A DNA stretch of 64,000 nucleotides, taken from NCBI GenBank assembly GCA_020350725.1, contig CP070719.1, positions 2,380,616 through 2,444,615 of the forward strand. Reading direction: 5' to 3'. Position 1 is the first letter of the stretch, and every line of letters starts with the position of its first letter. Made by a program: the position numbers and the translations under genes. Under the pieces are notes generated by a model. The model saw nothing but the letters and a program-made list of their open reading frames with translations. It searched no databases and had not been told where the DNA came from. Below, piece after piece: positions 16,503-25,373 of the stretch. This DNA comes from a bacterium. Lineage in GTDB: Bacteria; BMS3Abin14.

Positions 16503-17912
16503 ATGCCGGTCTTTAACTACGCCGGGAAAGAGGTCAATGTCAAGGTGGTCTATTACGGACCGGGCCTCTCCGGAAAAACGACCAATATCCAGTACATCCA
16601 CGACAACATCAGGCCGGACCTGAAGGGTAAACTCGTCTCCCTGGCGACCCAGACCGACCGAACCCTTTTCTTCGATTTTCTCCCCATGGACCTTGGGTCA
16701 TTGGGCGGATACAAGATCCGGCTCCATCTCTACACGGTGCCGGGGCAGGTGCACTACAATGCCACCAGGAAGCTGGTCCTGCAGGGGGTGGACGGAATAG
16801 TGTTCGTGGCCGATTCCCAGAAGACCATGAGGGACGCCAACATCGAGAGCTTCCGGAACCTGAATCAGAACCTGGAATCCTACGGCAAGAGCCTGAAGGA
16901 TCTCCCTCACGTCATACAGGCAAACAAGAGAGACCTCCCGGATCTGGTCTCCATGGACGAGATCAATGCCCAGCTGAACCCGTTCGGTGCACCCCTGTTC
17001 GAAGCCACTGCCTCTGACGGCGCAGGCGTCCTGGACTGTCTCAGGACTATTCTCCGGCTGGTTATGGGGAAGCTGAAATACCAGTTTCCCATGGGTGCGA
17101 TGGGCGAGGAGCCGGCAGCGCCCGCCGGGGCAGGCGACGGAAGGGGCGGCCCCGCCACGGGGGTGGCCGCGGAAGGAGTTCCCGGGGCGAAACCGCTTGA
17201 CGGGGATGACGCGCACCCGGTCGGCGGTCCAGTGGAAGAGACGGACGGGATCTCCGAAGAGCCTGTTGGCCGGGTCACGGAAGCCCTTGAGGGTGGTGTC
17301 GAGGACGAGGCCGTGGATGAGCCCCCTCCTGATCAGGCGGCTGAGGACATTCGGGACGGTTCCGGACCCACGACAGGTGAAAATGGCGAAGCGGTCCTTT
17401 CCGTTTCCGCCCCGATCAGCGTAGACCTCTCGCCGGAGGTTCCCTTCTCCGGCTCGGATAGCGAAGTCGTCACGAGGGTGGACGTTCCCGGGCTCGGCGA
17501 AATTGAGGTCAAGGTGTTCATACAGGTCCGCCCTGTCGATGTCGACCCGGTCCGGGCCCCTTATGGGGCGGACGCCGAACCGGCAGCCGAGGCCGAGGAG
17601 GCATTGGTCGATCTCCCCGCCGAATCCCCGCCCCTGGACGGCGCTCCCCCTGACATGCCCTATATCGATGAGGAGCCACCCTCCTCTCTCGACCGGCCTG
17701 TGGAGGATCTCGGTGAAATGGGGGGAGAGATCATCGAGGAGGATCATGCCGCAGGTGAGCGTGAGGAGGAACCGGTTATTGACATCGAGGAAGTCTATGA
17801 TCCCAGTTATAAGGAGATAGAATTCTCGGAGGGGACCGCGGAAAACGAGTCCTCCGGAGGAAAGAAAGATAAATTGAAGGGGCTAAAGGGGTTTTTCGGC
17901 AGGAAAAAGTAA
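16503..17912 (+). CDS. MglA-like small GTPase with a long acidic C-terminal extension
   Basis: Residues 1-200 are a complete MglA-type Ras-like GTPase: P-loop GPGLSGKTT at 19-27, the TVPGQVHY segment at 78-85 in place of DxxGQ, and ANKRDLP at 140-146. MglA controls cell polarity and motility in Myxococcus. Here about 270 more residues follow, rich in Asp, Glu, Pro and Gly, ending in a basic tail (KKDKLKGLKGFFGRKK). Ordinary MglA stops near residue 195. A conserved-looking island at about 300-350 (VTRVDVPGLGEIEVKVFIQV) may be a small folded element. The gene follows the helical-repeat gene by 3 bases. No MglB-type GAP is nearby. Confidence 0.85.
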   Translation: MPVFNYAGKEVNVKVVYYGPGLSGKTTNIQYIHDNIRPDLKGKLVSLATQTDRTLFFDFLPMDLGSLGGYKIRLHLYTVPGQVHYNATRKLVLQGVDGIVFVADSQKTMRDANIESFRNLNQNLESYGKSLKDLPHVIQANKRDLPDLVSMDEINAQLNPFGAPLFEATASDGAGVLDCLRTILRLVMGKLKYQFPMGAMGEEPAAPAGAGDGRGGPATGVAAEGVPGAKPLDGDDAHPVGGPVEETDGISEEPVGRVTEALEGGVEDEAVDEPPPDQAAEDIRDGSGPTTGENGEAVLSVSAPISVDLSPEVPFSGSDSEVVTRVDVPGLGEIEVKVFIQVRPVDVDPVRAPYGADAEPAAEAEEALVDLPAESPPLDGAPPDMPYIDEEPPSSLDRPVEDLGEMGGEIIEEDHAAGEREEEPVIDIEEVYDPSYKEIEFSEGTAENESSGGKKDKLKGLKGFFGRKK

Positions 17913-17945
17913 GGACATCGGGAGCCGAGTGTTAAGGACAAAGGG

Positions 17946-17975
17946 GGCCCGCCATGCGGGCCTTCTGTTTTGAAA
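17946..17975 (+). terminator. Rho-independent terminator after the MglA-like gene
   Basis: GGCCCGC and GCGGGCC form a 7-bp perfect stem around a CAT loop, followed by TTCTGTTTT. It lies about 35 bases after the stop at 17912 and closes the EF-G-like to MglA-like gene run. Confidence 0.8.
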
Positions 17976-18342
17976 AGCAGGAGCCGGAATCGGGGGGGGA
18001 GGATCCAAAGACCTTAACGAAGAGGGGATTATGCGCCCCTGGCGCAGAGTGATCCGGAGTGATGTTCGGCCTTCAGGGTGTAATCGCCCGGCTCGGGTAA
18101 AACCGACGGCTTCTCCCTTTACCCTGCCAGGCCTCACAGATGATGTGGCCGATAGCCCGGGCCAGGTCGGATGTGGACGCGCGGGCTTCGGCAAAAGCCC
18201 TGAAGCGGACCGCGAAAAGACGTTTTTCGGGTCCGGTCGTGGGACTGAGCGGAGGTTCGTCCGACCCTTTGTCTTTCGGCCTTTGGGCTTTTGGTAGCCC
18301 TATAAGTAGGCATTTTGGCAAGCCTCTTGCTGACTGTCTTCC
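17976..18342. other. Intergenic gap of 367 bp upstream of comEC, content not explained
   Basis: I see no repeat phrases, tRNA or known RNA motif here. The minus strand stays open across about 18073-18300 and reads as a fairly balanced peptide (containing ARASTSDLARAIGHIICEAW), but it continues into the comEC region as an artefact and has no good start. Several short GC-rich hairpins are possible (GCGCCCCTGGCGC near 18032). It may hold the comEC promoter, though no clear boxes are visible. Confidence 0.35.
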
Positions 18343-20694
18343 ATGATCCTTTCGGGAAGGATTAGGGTTGATAACGGCAAACGGCCGCAATCCCTTCGGG
18401 CGGCCTTCCACCTTCCCGCCGTCCTCCTGGCTGCCGGTTTCCTCGCCGGGTCCCTTGCGGGAAGATCGTTGCCGGCCAGGACCCCTGTGCTCCCGGTGCC
18501 GGCCGGCTTGGCGGCCCTTCTTTCCGTCAAACATCCGACACCTGTCGGTCTGGCCGTGTGCGGTTTCACCTCAGGGTATATGCGGTCCGGCCTGGCAAGA
18601 GGGGACTCCGCCCTTCTGAGGGCTGAGCCTGTCGACGGGACTTTCGACGCCAGAGTCCTCTCCTCCTCTCCGGGCATGCACGGCTATCAGATGGTCAGGG
18701 TGAGAGTCCTTGGGGGTGGCCGCATCCGGCCTGTCACCATGTCCTTCGAGGGGCTGCTGGCCATTGGGGGCGACCGGCATCCGGAGCCCGGCAGCCGCAT
18801 CCGGTTTAGGTCCCGTCTTCGGCCCCTTGTGGGAGGAGGCTTCACACCCCGATACAGGGGGAATGTGGCCGCCGGTTCCTGGACCCTCCTCGCAGAGGGC
18901 GGTGGGATCAATGGTCTCCGAAACAGGATGGCGGGAAGGGTGGTGGGCCTGGCGTCCGGAAGCGATGACGCTTCCGCTGCGGGTGTCCTGGCCGCCATCT
19001 CCGCAGGGGAGAGATCCCTCCTCCCATGGCCGATGACCAGGGCCATGAGAAGGAGCGGGACGGCTCACCTCCTGGCCATATCAGGGGTTCATATAGGAGC
19101 TGTGGCGCTTTTCGTCCTGATCCTCTGCCGACCCCTGGCTGCCTCACTGTCATCGGGCACCCGGGTCAGGAGCATTTCTCTCCAGACCTCCATCCTTCAG
19201 CTCCTTGCCGGATGGTTCTATGTGGTCTGCGCCGGAAGCACCGTATCCGGAGTGAGGGCGATCCTGGTCGCAGGCCTCGTGGTATTGTCGTGCTGGGCTG
19301 ACAGGGAGAGTACGCCCGTCGTGCTCCTGTCCTGGTGCCTGCTGGCCTTCGGCACCTGTTCGAGCGCTGTGGAACCCGGCTGGGCCCTGGGGCTTTCCCT
19401 GTCGGCGTGCCTGGGGATTGTCCTGACCCTCGGCGGAAGGGACAACATCGTTGTCCGTCTGTTCAGGATCTCCTCGGCCGCATATCTGTTTACCGTCCCG
19501 CTTTCCGTTTTTCTCCTCAGGGGCATCGCTGTTCTCGGTCCCCTGACAAACGCTTTCCTCGCCCTTCCGTTCGCGTTCCTGTTGATCCCTCTGGCCGTCG
19601 CTGTGGATATCGCCGCCGTCGTCCACCCTCAGCTGGCATCGATCGTTTTCAGCCTCTGGATGGTGCCGGCCAAACCCACCCTGGGCCTTATCAGGCTCGT
19701 CGGTGATTGGAGGTGGGCTTTTGTCCCCCTCAACCTCTGGGGCTGCGCTGCAGCCGCTGCAGCTGCCGTTTTCGCCTGTTTCGCCTGGGTGAGGTGGAGC
19801 CGCTCCATGCAAGGGGCCATTGCCCTGCTCCTGCTCCCTGCCGCGGCCGGGTTGATAGGGCATCAGGTGGTCGAACGGGCCTCTTTCGACAGGATCGACA
19901 TCTGTTTTCCCGGCCTCGGGCAGGCGGACGGGACGATCATCCGGCAGGGGAAGACCGTTGTTCTCCTGGACGCGGGTCCACCGGGATCCCTTGCCGCCGG
20001 ACCGCCCATCGAGAGGTCCCTGAGGAATGAGGGAATCGGGGTGATCGACGCACTCATCCTGACCCATCCCCATCCCGACCACACGGGTGGGGCAGGTTCG
20101 CTGATCAGGAGCGGACGGGTGAGGAGAGTGGTCCTTCCGGTTTGCCCGGACGCCCGCGTTCTCTGGTCGGGGATCCTGAGGGACATCCCGAAGGATACCA
20201 CCGTTTCGTGGATCTCCCCCGGTGAGAGTTTTTACCTCGGGACCATGGTTTTCGAAGTGAGGGATAAGGGACCGGACGCCCGTCAGAGGCGCGCCAGGGT
20301 CAACGACATCTCACCCATACTCCTCCTGAGGTGGAGGAAATTCAAGGCACTCTTCTCCGGAGACGCCCCCTGGGCTTCGGTGGAACGGGCGATGGCCGGG
20401 ATCAGGGACCTGAACCTGCTGAAGATACCCCACCACGGGAGCGGAGCGGGTTTTCCACCCGCCGGGCTGGAAGATACACTGAGAGAGGCAACCCGAGGAG
20501 GCCTCCTTCTGGCCGTTTGTCCGGCGGTGAAGGACGGATCAAGGCACCTCCCGTCCCCGGTGGTCCTCGATTGGCTTCATCGTCAGGGCGTCAGGGTTGG
20601 CCTGACGGGGTTCGGGAGGGGAATCAGCCTCAGGTTCCCGCCGGGCGCGGACGGGCGGGAGGGCGTTCCTGTTGACAAGGAATACCTCTTCTGA
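18343..20694 (+). CDS. comEC: DNA internalisation competence protein ComEC/Rec2
   Basis: ComEC forms the inner-membrane channel for single-stranded DNA in natural transformation. The 783-residue protein has the three expected parts: an N-terminal membrane pair with an OB-like soluble domain (about 1-190), the polytopic competence domain (about 225-500) with the family motif HLLAISGVHIGAV near residue 240, and a C-terminal metallo-beta-lactamase-like nuclease domain (about 520-770) with HPHPDHTGG and a later HHGSG. The metal ligands are intact, so the nuclease part could be active. No other competence genes lie in the window. The next gene starts 53 bases later. Confidence 0.95.
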   Translation: MILSGRIRVDNGKRPQSLRAAFHLPAVLLAAGFLAGSLAGRSLPARTPVLPVPAGLAALLSVKHPTPVGLAVCGFTSGYMRSGLARGDSALLRAEPVDGTFDARVLSSSPGMHGYQMVRVRVLGGGRIRPVTMSFEGLLAIGGDRHPEPGSRIRFRSRLRPLVGGGFTPRYRGNVAAGSWTLLAEGGGINGLRNRMAGRVVGLASGSDDASAAGVLAAISAGERSLLPWPMTRAMRRSGTAHLLAISGVHIGAVALFVLILCRPLAASLSSGTRVRSISLQTSILQLLAGWFYVVCAGSTVSGVRAILVAGLVVLSCWADRESTPVVLLSWCLLAFGTCSSAVEPGWALGLSLSACLGIVLTLGGRDNIVVRLFRISSAAYLFTVPLSVFLLRGIAVLGPLTNAFLALPFAFLLIPLAVAVDIAAVVHPQLASIVFSLWMVPAKPTLGLIRLVGDWRWAFVPLNLWGCAAAAAAAVFACFAWVRWSRSMQGAIALLLLPAAAGLIGHQVVERASFDRIDICFPGLGQADGTIIRQGKTVVLLDAGPPGSLAAGPPIERSLRNEGIGVIDALILTHPHPDHTGGAGSLIRSGRVRRVVLPVCPDARVLWSGILRDIPKDTTVSWISPGESFYLGTMVFEVRDKGPDARQRRARVNDISPILLLRWRKFKALFSGDAPWASVERAMAGIRDLNLLKIPHHGSGAGFPPAGLEDTLREATRGGLLLAVCPAVKDGSRHLPSPVVLDWLHRQGVRVGLTGFGRGISLRFPPGADGREGVPVDKEYLF

Positions 20695-20747
20695 TAGTGA
20701 AATTGTTATTTTCCGTGTGTTCATTCCAATTCTCAGCCGGGGACATC

Positions 20748-22190
20748 ATGAGGAAAAACAGACTGCTTGTCGTCGATGACGATCGCTTCTCAAGGATCTT
20801 CTGCAGGCAGATTCTGGAAGAGGAAGACAGTTTCGAGATCGAAGAGGCGGTCGATGTTGATAGTGCCCTGGCGAGGATTCGGCGCGGCGGGATCGATCTT
20901 GTCATCTCCGACCTCGTCATGCCCGAAAAGTCAGGGCTCGATCTGGTGGAGAGTCTCCGCCTCGAATACCCCGAACTGAAGGTCATCCTCATCACCGGGC
21001 ACGCCACCATCGAGAGTGCCGTCAAAGCAATGAAACTCGGTGCCCTCGATTACATCCGCAAACCCCTCAATCCTGCGGAGTTCAAGGTCGTCGTATCCAG
21101 GGCCATCGATCAGCTGCGCCTGACGAGGGAGAATCAGGAGCTCAAGAACAACCTGAAACTCTTCGATGTGAGCAGCAGAATGACACGGATCATCGAGATC
21201 GAGGAACTCTACAACGTCATCTTCGATCTCATGCTCCAGGAGATCGGGGCCACCCGCGGCTTCCTCTATCTTGTCGACCAGGAGCAGGGGGAGTCCAGGA
21301 TCCTGATCTCGGAGGGTTTCGACCAGGAACTCAACGAGGACCTGGACAAACAGCTTTTCAAGGCCTACGGAAAGACCCTGTCCGATCTGACCGAACCGCA
21401 CGTGCCCCAACGGATCCGGCCCGTTGATGTCCGCTACAGATCATCATCTGATGCCATCCGGTCGGTTATGTTCATCCCCCTGAGAAACAAGAAGGACCTG
21501 GTGGGCATGGTTGTCTACTTCGATACAGAGAGAGAGGGTGCCTTTGACGAAAGCGCCCTGACAACCGCCGCCTTTCTCTGCAACCATGCCTGTACCGCCC
21601 TCGAGAACGCTCTCCTTTACTCCCAGGCCAAGGTCCTGACCATCACGGACGATCTGACCAATGTCTATAACTACCGCTATCTCAACAACATTCTGGACCG
21701 GGAGCTGCTCAGGGCACAGCGGCTGAACTCCTCCATGTCCGTCCTTTTCCTCGACCTTGACTCCTTCAAGAAGGTCAACGACCGCCACGGTCATCTCGTC
21801 GGCAGCAAGATACTGATCGAGCTGGCCGGCATTCTCAAAGAGGCCGTCCGGAAGGTTGACGCAGTGGCCAGATACGGTGGAGACGAGTATATCGTCGTCC
21901 TGACGGACACCTCCGCGGACGGCGCGATGATCGTTGCGGAGAGGATCAGGCAGATGATCGAGGACTACACTTTCCTTGAGCAGGAGAAATACTCAATAAA
22001 ATTAACGGTTTCTGTTGGTGTTGCGGCATACCCTGAGCACGCCAAGAGTAAAGTCGATCTCCTCCATCTTGCCGACGAGGCCATGTACAGAGGCAAATAT
22101 GGAAAGAAGAACGTCGTGTACATGGCCGTTCCCGGTCTCGCGGCCAAGGAATCCTCTCTCCACAGGGCTCTGGCCCAGGACTCTGAATAG
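20748..22190 (+). CDS. Response regulator with GAF and diguanylate cyclase (REC-GAF-GGDEF)
   Basis: The 480-residue protein couples phosphorylation to synthesis of cyclic di-GMP. Receiver: residues 1-125, with acidic pocket at 10-12 and phosphoacceptor D55. GAF-like sensor: about 140-300. GGDEF domain: about 310-465, with the active-site motif GGDEY at 377-381. The inhibitory I-site RKVD (368-371) lies exactly five residues upstream, so product feedback is expected. The fifth motif residue is Y and not F, which is common and active in this family. I chose the ATG at 20748, with GGGGAC just before it, over a TTG-type upstream start. hisS follows after 12 bases. Confidence 0.93.
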   Translation: MRKNRLLVVDDDRFSRIFCRQILEEEDSFEIEEAVDVDSALARIRRGGIDLVISDLVMPEKSGLDLVESLRLEYPELKVILITGHATIESAVKAMKLGALDYIRKPLNPAEFKVVVSRAIDQLRLTRENQELKNNLKLFDVSSRMTRIIEIEELYNVIFDLMLQEIGATRGFLYLVDQEQGESRILISEGFDQELNEDLDKQLFKAYGKTLSDLTEPHVPQRIRPVDVRYRSSSDAIRSVMFIPLRNKKDLVGMVVYFDTEREGAFDESALTTAAFLCNHACTALENALLYSQAKVLTITDDLTNVYNYRYLNNILDRELLRAQRLNSSMSVLFLDLDSFKKVNDRHGHLVGSKILIELAGILKEAVRKVDAVARYGGDEYIVVLTDTSADGAMIVAERIRQMIEDYTFLEQEKYSIKLTVSVGVAAYPEHAKSKVDLLHLADEAMYRGKYGKKNVVYMAVPGLAAKESSLHRALAQDSE

Positions 22191-22202
22191 GGATGAAATC
22201 CT

Positions 22203-23462
22203 GTGTCCGGCCTCATTAAGGCCATCCGCGGCTTCAGCGACGTTCCTCCCGAGGAAGCATGGAAGTATAATTATATAGAGGAACTTGCCCGAGAACATTT
22301 CCAGAAGTACGGATACCGGGAGGTCAGGCTTCCGGTGGTCGAGGCGACCGAGCTCTTCGCCAGGGGGATAGGAACAGCGACCGATATCGTGGAAAAGGAG
22401 ATGTACACTTTCCTCGACCGGAATGGGCAGAGCCTCACCCTTCGTCCCGAGGGAACGGCATCTGCGGTCAGGGCCTATCTGGAGGGTGGGTGGAAATCGT
22501 GGGGGGGCATCGCCAAGATCTTCTACACCGGTCCCATGTTCCGTTACGAGCGCCCTCAGAAGGGGAGGTACAGGCAGTTTTACCAGATGGGCCTCGAGGC
22601 CATTGGCGCAGGACACCCGGAAGTGGACGGCGAGGTTGTCGCACTCCTCCACAGGCTCTTCCTGAGGTTGGGGGTCGAGGACATCACCATACTTATCAAT
22701 TCCCTCGGCTGTCCGGTGTGCAGACCGTCCTACCGGTCCGAGCTCGTCGGCTTCCTCCAGGATCTCGCCGAGGAGCTCTGTTCGAACTGCAGGAAGAGAA
22801 TTGAAAAGAACCCCCTGAGAATCCTCGACTGCAAAGTGCCGACGTGCCGCGAAAATCTCTCCGATGTGCCGGTTATGATCGATCATCTCTGCGGGGAATG
22901 CAGCCATCATTTCGAACGGGTGAGGTACTGCCTGGACGGCCTGGACGTTCCCTACGCTATCGACCCGAAAATCGTCCGGGGACTGGACTATTACAACCGG
23001 ACCGCCTTCGAGGCCATCTGCGGGCGTCTGGGATCCCAGAACGCTGTGGCTGCCGGGGGAAGGTACGACGGTCTGGCGCGGGAAATAGGGGGTGATGTTC
23101 CCGGCATCGGTTTTGCCATGGGCATTGAACGTCTCCGGCTGGTCATGGAGTGGAAGGGCCTTCACATCCCCCTCCCGGAATTTTACGTCGCATCGGCAAC
23201 GGAAAACGCCAGGTTGACAGCCATGACGATCGCGGACAAACTTCGATCAATGGGCTCCCGGGTGGAGACGGATCTCGAGACCAGGAGCCTGAAAGCGCAG
23301 CTGAGAAGCGCCAATCGGATGAATATCAGGACGGTCGTCATTGTCGGTGACGATGAGATCGCCAAGGGTACCGTTATCTGCAAGGATTTTTCGAATAACA
23401 CGCAGCAGGAGATTCCCCTGGATGAACTGTTCAGCAAAACGGCTGCTGTGAACCGTCGTTGA
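22203..23462 (+). CDS. hisS: Histidyl-tRNA synthetase
   Basis: HisRS charges tRNA-His. The 419-residue class II enzyme begins with IKAIRGFSDVPPEEAW and shows motif 1 (GYREVRLPVVEATELF), motif 2 (FRYERPQKGRYRQFYQMGLE, near residues 117-137), the histidine-binding RGLDYYNRTAFEA around 260, motif 3 (GIGFAMGIERL) and a C-terminal anticodon-binding domain. The cysteine-bearing insertion (GCPVCRPSY to ILDCKVPTC) is the type found in many bacteria. The start is a GTG at 22203. It lies between two response regulator genes, and only 13 bases separate it from the next one. Confidence 0.97.
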   Translation: MSGLIKAIRGFSDVPPEEAWKYNYIEELAREHFQKYGYREVRLPVVEATELFARGIGTATDIVEKEMYTFLDRNGQSLTLRPEGTASAVRAYLEGGWKSWGGIAKIFYTGPMFRYERPQKGRYRQFYQMGLEAIGAGHPEVDGEVVALLHRLFLRLGVEDITILINSLGCPVCRPSYRSELVGFLQDLAEELCSNCRKRIEKNPLRILDCKVPTCRENLSDVPVMIDHLCGECSHHFERVRYCLDGLDVPYAIDPKIVRGLDYYNRTAFEAICGRLGSQNAVAAGGRYDGLAREIGGDVPGIGFAMGIERLRLVMEWKGLHIPLPEFYVASATENARLTAMTIADKLRSMGSRVETDLETRSLKAQLRSANRMNIRTVVIVGDDEIAKGTVICKDFSNNTQQEIPLDELFSKTAAVNRR

Positions 23463-23475
23463 AAGGAGAAATACG

Positions 23476-25140
23476 ATGTTGACGTCGGGTAGTCTCAAGA
23501 GTACGGGGCTGGCCAAGCTTCTGGAAGAGGCCAGCGGAAAACATTTTTCGGGGACTATTACCCTGAAGGGCAAGATGGGTCTCGCAACAGTCAACCTCAA
23601 GGACGGCAAGGTCGTTGATGTCAGGGAACCTCGCGTTCGAAGCCGTTTGGGCCGTTCCCTGGTCGACAGAAACCTCATCACCGAGAAGGAGCTCCAGGCG
23701 GCTCTCAACGTGCAGAAGGAGAGGGGAAAGGGCGTCTACCTCGGTGAGATCCTCGTCGACCAGGGGATCCTGGACAGGAATACGCTCGACGAATCCATGA
23801 AAAACGTCATCGAGGATTCTCTTATCCATCTCCTTGGCTGGGAGGAAGGTCTTTTCCGGACCGAGGAGAAGGACGACGTGGTCGGTGAGCCCGTCGGCAC
23901 CGCGTCCATCGAAGAGCTGATGAAAAGGGCCGATCAGCTGGCCACGGCAGTGGAGGAGGAGTGGGTTATCAACGAATTTCTCGCCGAGAGCGGAGGGCTG
24001 GAAGGGGTGAGAGGGGAAGTCCTTGAAGCCGTCCGCCGGGTCAGCATGAAGCTGCGGGAACTGAAACCGGAAAAGATCGTTCTCATGGTGGAGGACGAGA
24101 TGCTCATGAGGGAGATGTTCAAGGACAAACTGGAGAGCTTCGGTTTCGTCGTCGATGCCGTGGATTCACCCCAGAAGGCGCTGGAGAAGCTGTCCGAATA
24201 CGATATCGAGGGCAAGCTCCCCATTATCCTGTCCGATATGATCATGCCCACCCTGAGCGGAAAAGGCATTTTCGGCGGGCTCGAGCTTCTCGAGGAGGTG
24301 CAGAAAACACACAGCCATGTACCCGTCATCGTCAACACGGCCTACCCCGACAACACCGTGAGAAGACGCGCCCTGTTCCTCGGCGCCACGTATTACATCA
24401 ACAAGCCGGACAGGAAGGACGTGGCGCCGGACAGATTGGAGAGCCAGCTGAACCTGTTTATCGAAGAGGTGGCCCTCTGTATTCAGAATGTCATACAGCG
24501 CCACGAGATATACTACGAGAGGGAGCAGCAGAACATCCTGAAGGAGGAACTCCTGTCACAGCTCATCCAGTCGCGTGAGGAACTACAGAAGGTGGGTGAG
24601 ATCATTCAGCGGGACTCCAAGGACATAAGTTTCTTAAAAGAGACCAGCGATGTCATGGTCAGGGACAAGAGCCTGAGCAAGATGGCCGAGATCATCGTTC
24701 AGTTCGCTCTCAGGGAGATGGACCGGTGCGCCATCTTTCTTGTCCGCAAGGACAAGGTATCCGGATTTTTCGGGATGGACCGCCGGTCGGACGGAGACGA
24801 ATTCACGGAGAATGTGGCCAACCTGGTGTTCACCCTCGATGAGGCGCCCCTGTTTAAAAAGGTCGTCGGGGATCGAGCGAGGATCCTCAGGGAAGATCCC
24901 GAAACCGACCTGGGAGAAGCTCTGCTGAAGGCGCTGGGGGACCCCAACCCCAAACACACTGTGGTCATGCCTCTTCTGGTCCAGAACATGGTCGTCGCCG
25001 TGCTCTACGGAGACATCGTCCCCGGGGGAACCCCGCCCAGGGACATCGAATCCCTGGAGATCCTCCTCAATCTGGCTTCCATGTCCCTGGAGATCCAGCA
25101 GCAGCAGGCAGTTATTCAAAGGCTGCGGCAGCAGGCCTGA
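23476..25140 (+). CDS. DUF4388 (PATAN)-receiver-GAF signalling protein
   Basis: The 554-residue protein starts at an ATG with AAAGGAGAAA upstream. Residues about 1-160 are a DUF4388/PATAN-type region (SLKSTGLAKLLEEASGKHFS, LKDGKVVDVREPRVRSRLG, then a helix linked to VYLGEILVDQGIL), typical of deltaproteobacterial adaptor regulators. Residues about 199-330 are a receiver with phosphoacceptor D254 (ILSDMIMPTLSG). A coiled coil (about 335-390) leads to a GAF-like domain (about 395-545). No enzymatic or DNA-binding output is visible. The acidic pocket reads VEDE, as in working receivers. Function and partner are unknown; it follows hisS in a tight run. Confidence 0.85.
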   Translation: MLTSGSLKSTGLAKLLEEASGKHFSGTITLKGKMGLATVNLKDGKVVDVREPRVRSRLGRSLVDRNLITEKELQAALNVQKERGKGVYLGEILVDQGILDRNTLDESMKNVIEDSLIHLLGWEEGLFRTEEKDDVVGEPVGTASIEELMKRADQLATAVEEEWVINEFLAESGGLEGVRGEVLEAVRRVSMKLRELKPEKIVLMVEDEMLMREMFKDKLESFGFVVDAVDSPQKALEKLSEYDIEGKLPIILSDMIMPTLSGKGIFGGLELLEEVQKTHSHVPVIVNTAYPDNTVRRRALFLGATYYINKPDRKDVAPDRLESQLNLFIEEVALCIQNVIQRHEIYYEREQQNILKEELLSQLIQSREELQKVGEIIQRDSKDISFLKETSDVMVRDKSLSKMAEIIVQFALREMDRCAIFLVRKDKVSGFFGMDRRSDGDEFTENVANLVFTLDEAPLFKKVVGDRARILREDPETDLGEALLKALGDPNPKHTVVMPLLVQNMVVAVLYGDIVPGGTPPRDIESLEILLNLASMSLEIQQQQAVIQRLRQQA

Positions 25141-25373
25141 TCCTTTGACGGTGTCCGGAGCCCGCAGTCCCGGATTGGGCCATTGCGGATGATCTCGGGG
25201 TGCAGCCGTTGCGGCAAGATCTCGCAGGCTGCTTATTGGCCGGCACAGATCACACACAGCGGAAAACGACCGATAACCGGACAGGATCATGCGTGGTTCT
25301 TCCGGCGCCGACCGGACCAGGCTGTTTTCCTGATCGGCGAGGTCCGATCTTTACGGGAGGAAACGGCTGAGCC

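Noticed and set aside
18073-18534. Minus-strand frame before and opposite comEC
   Set aside because: Half of it lies opposite comEC. The outer half has a plausible stretch but no start, no ribosome binding site and no family I recognise.
22002-23165. Minus-strand frame of 387 residues opposite hisS
   Set aside because: hisS is complete on the other strand. The antisense product shows no motif.
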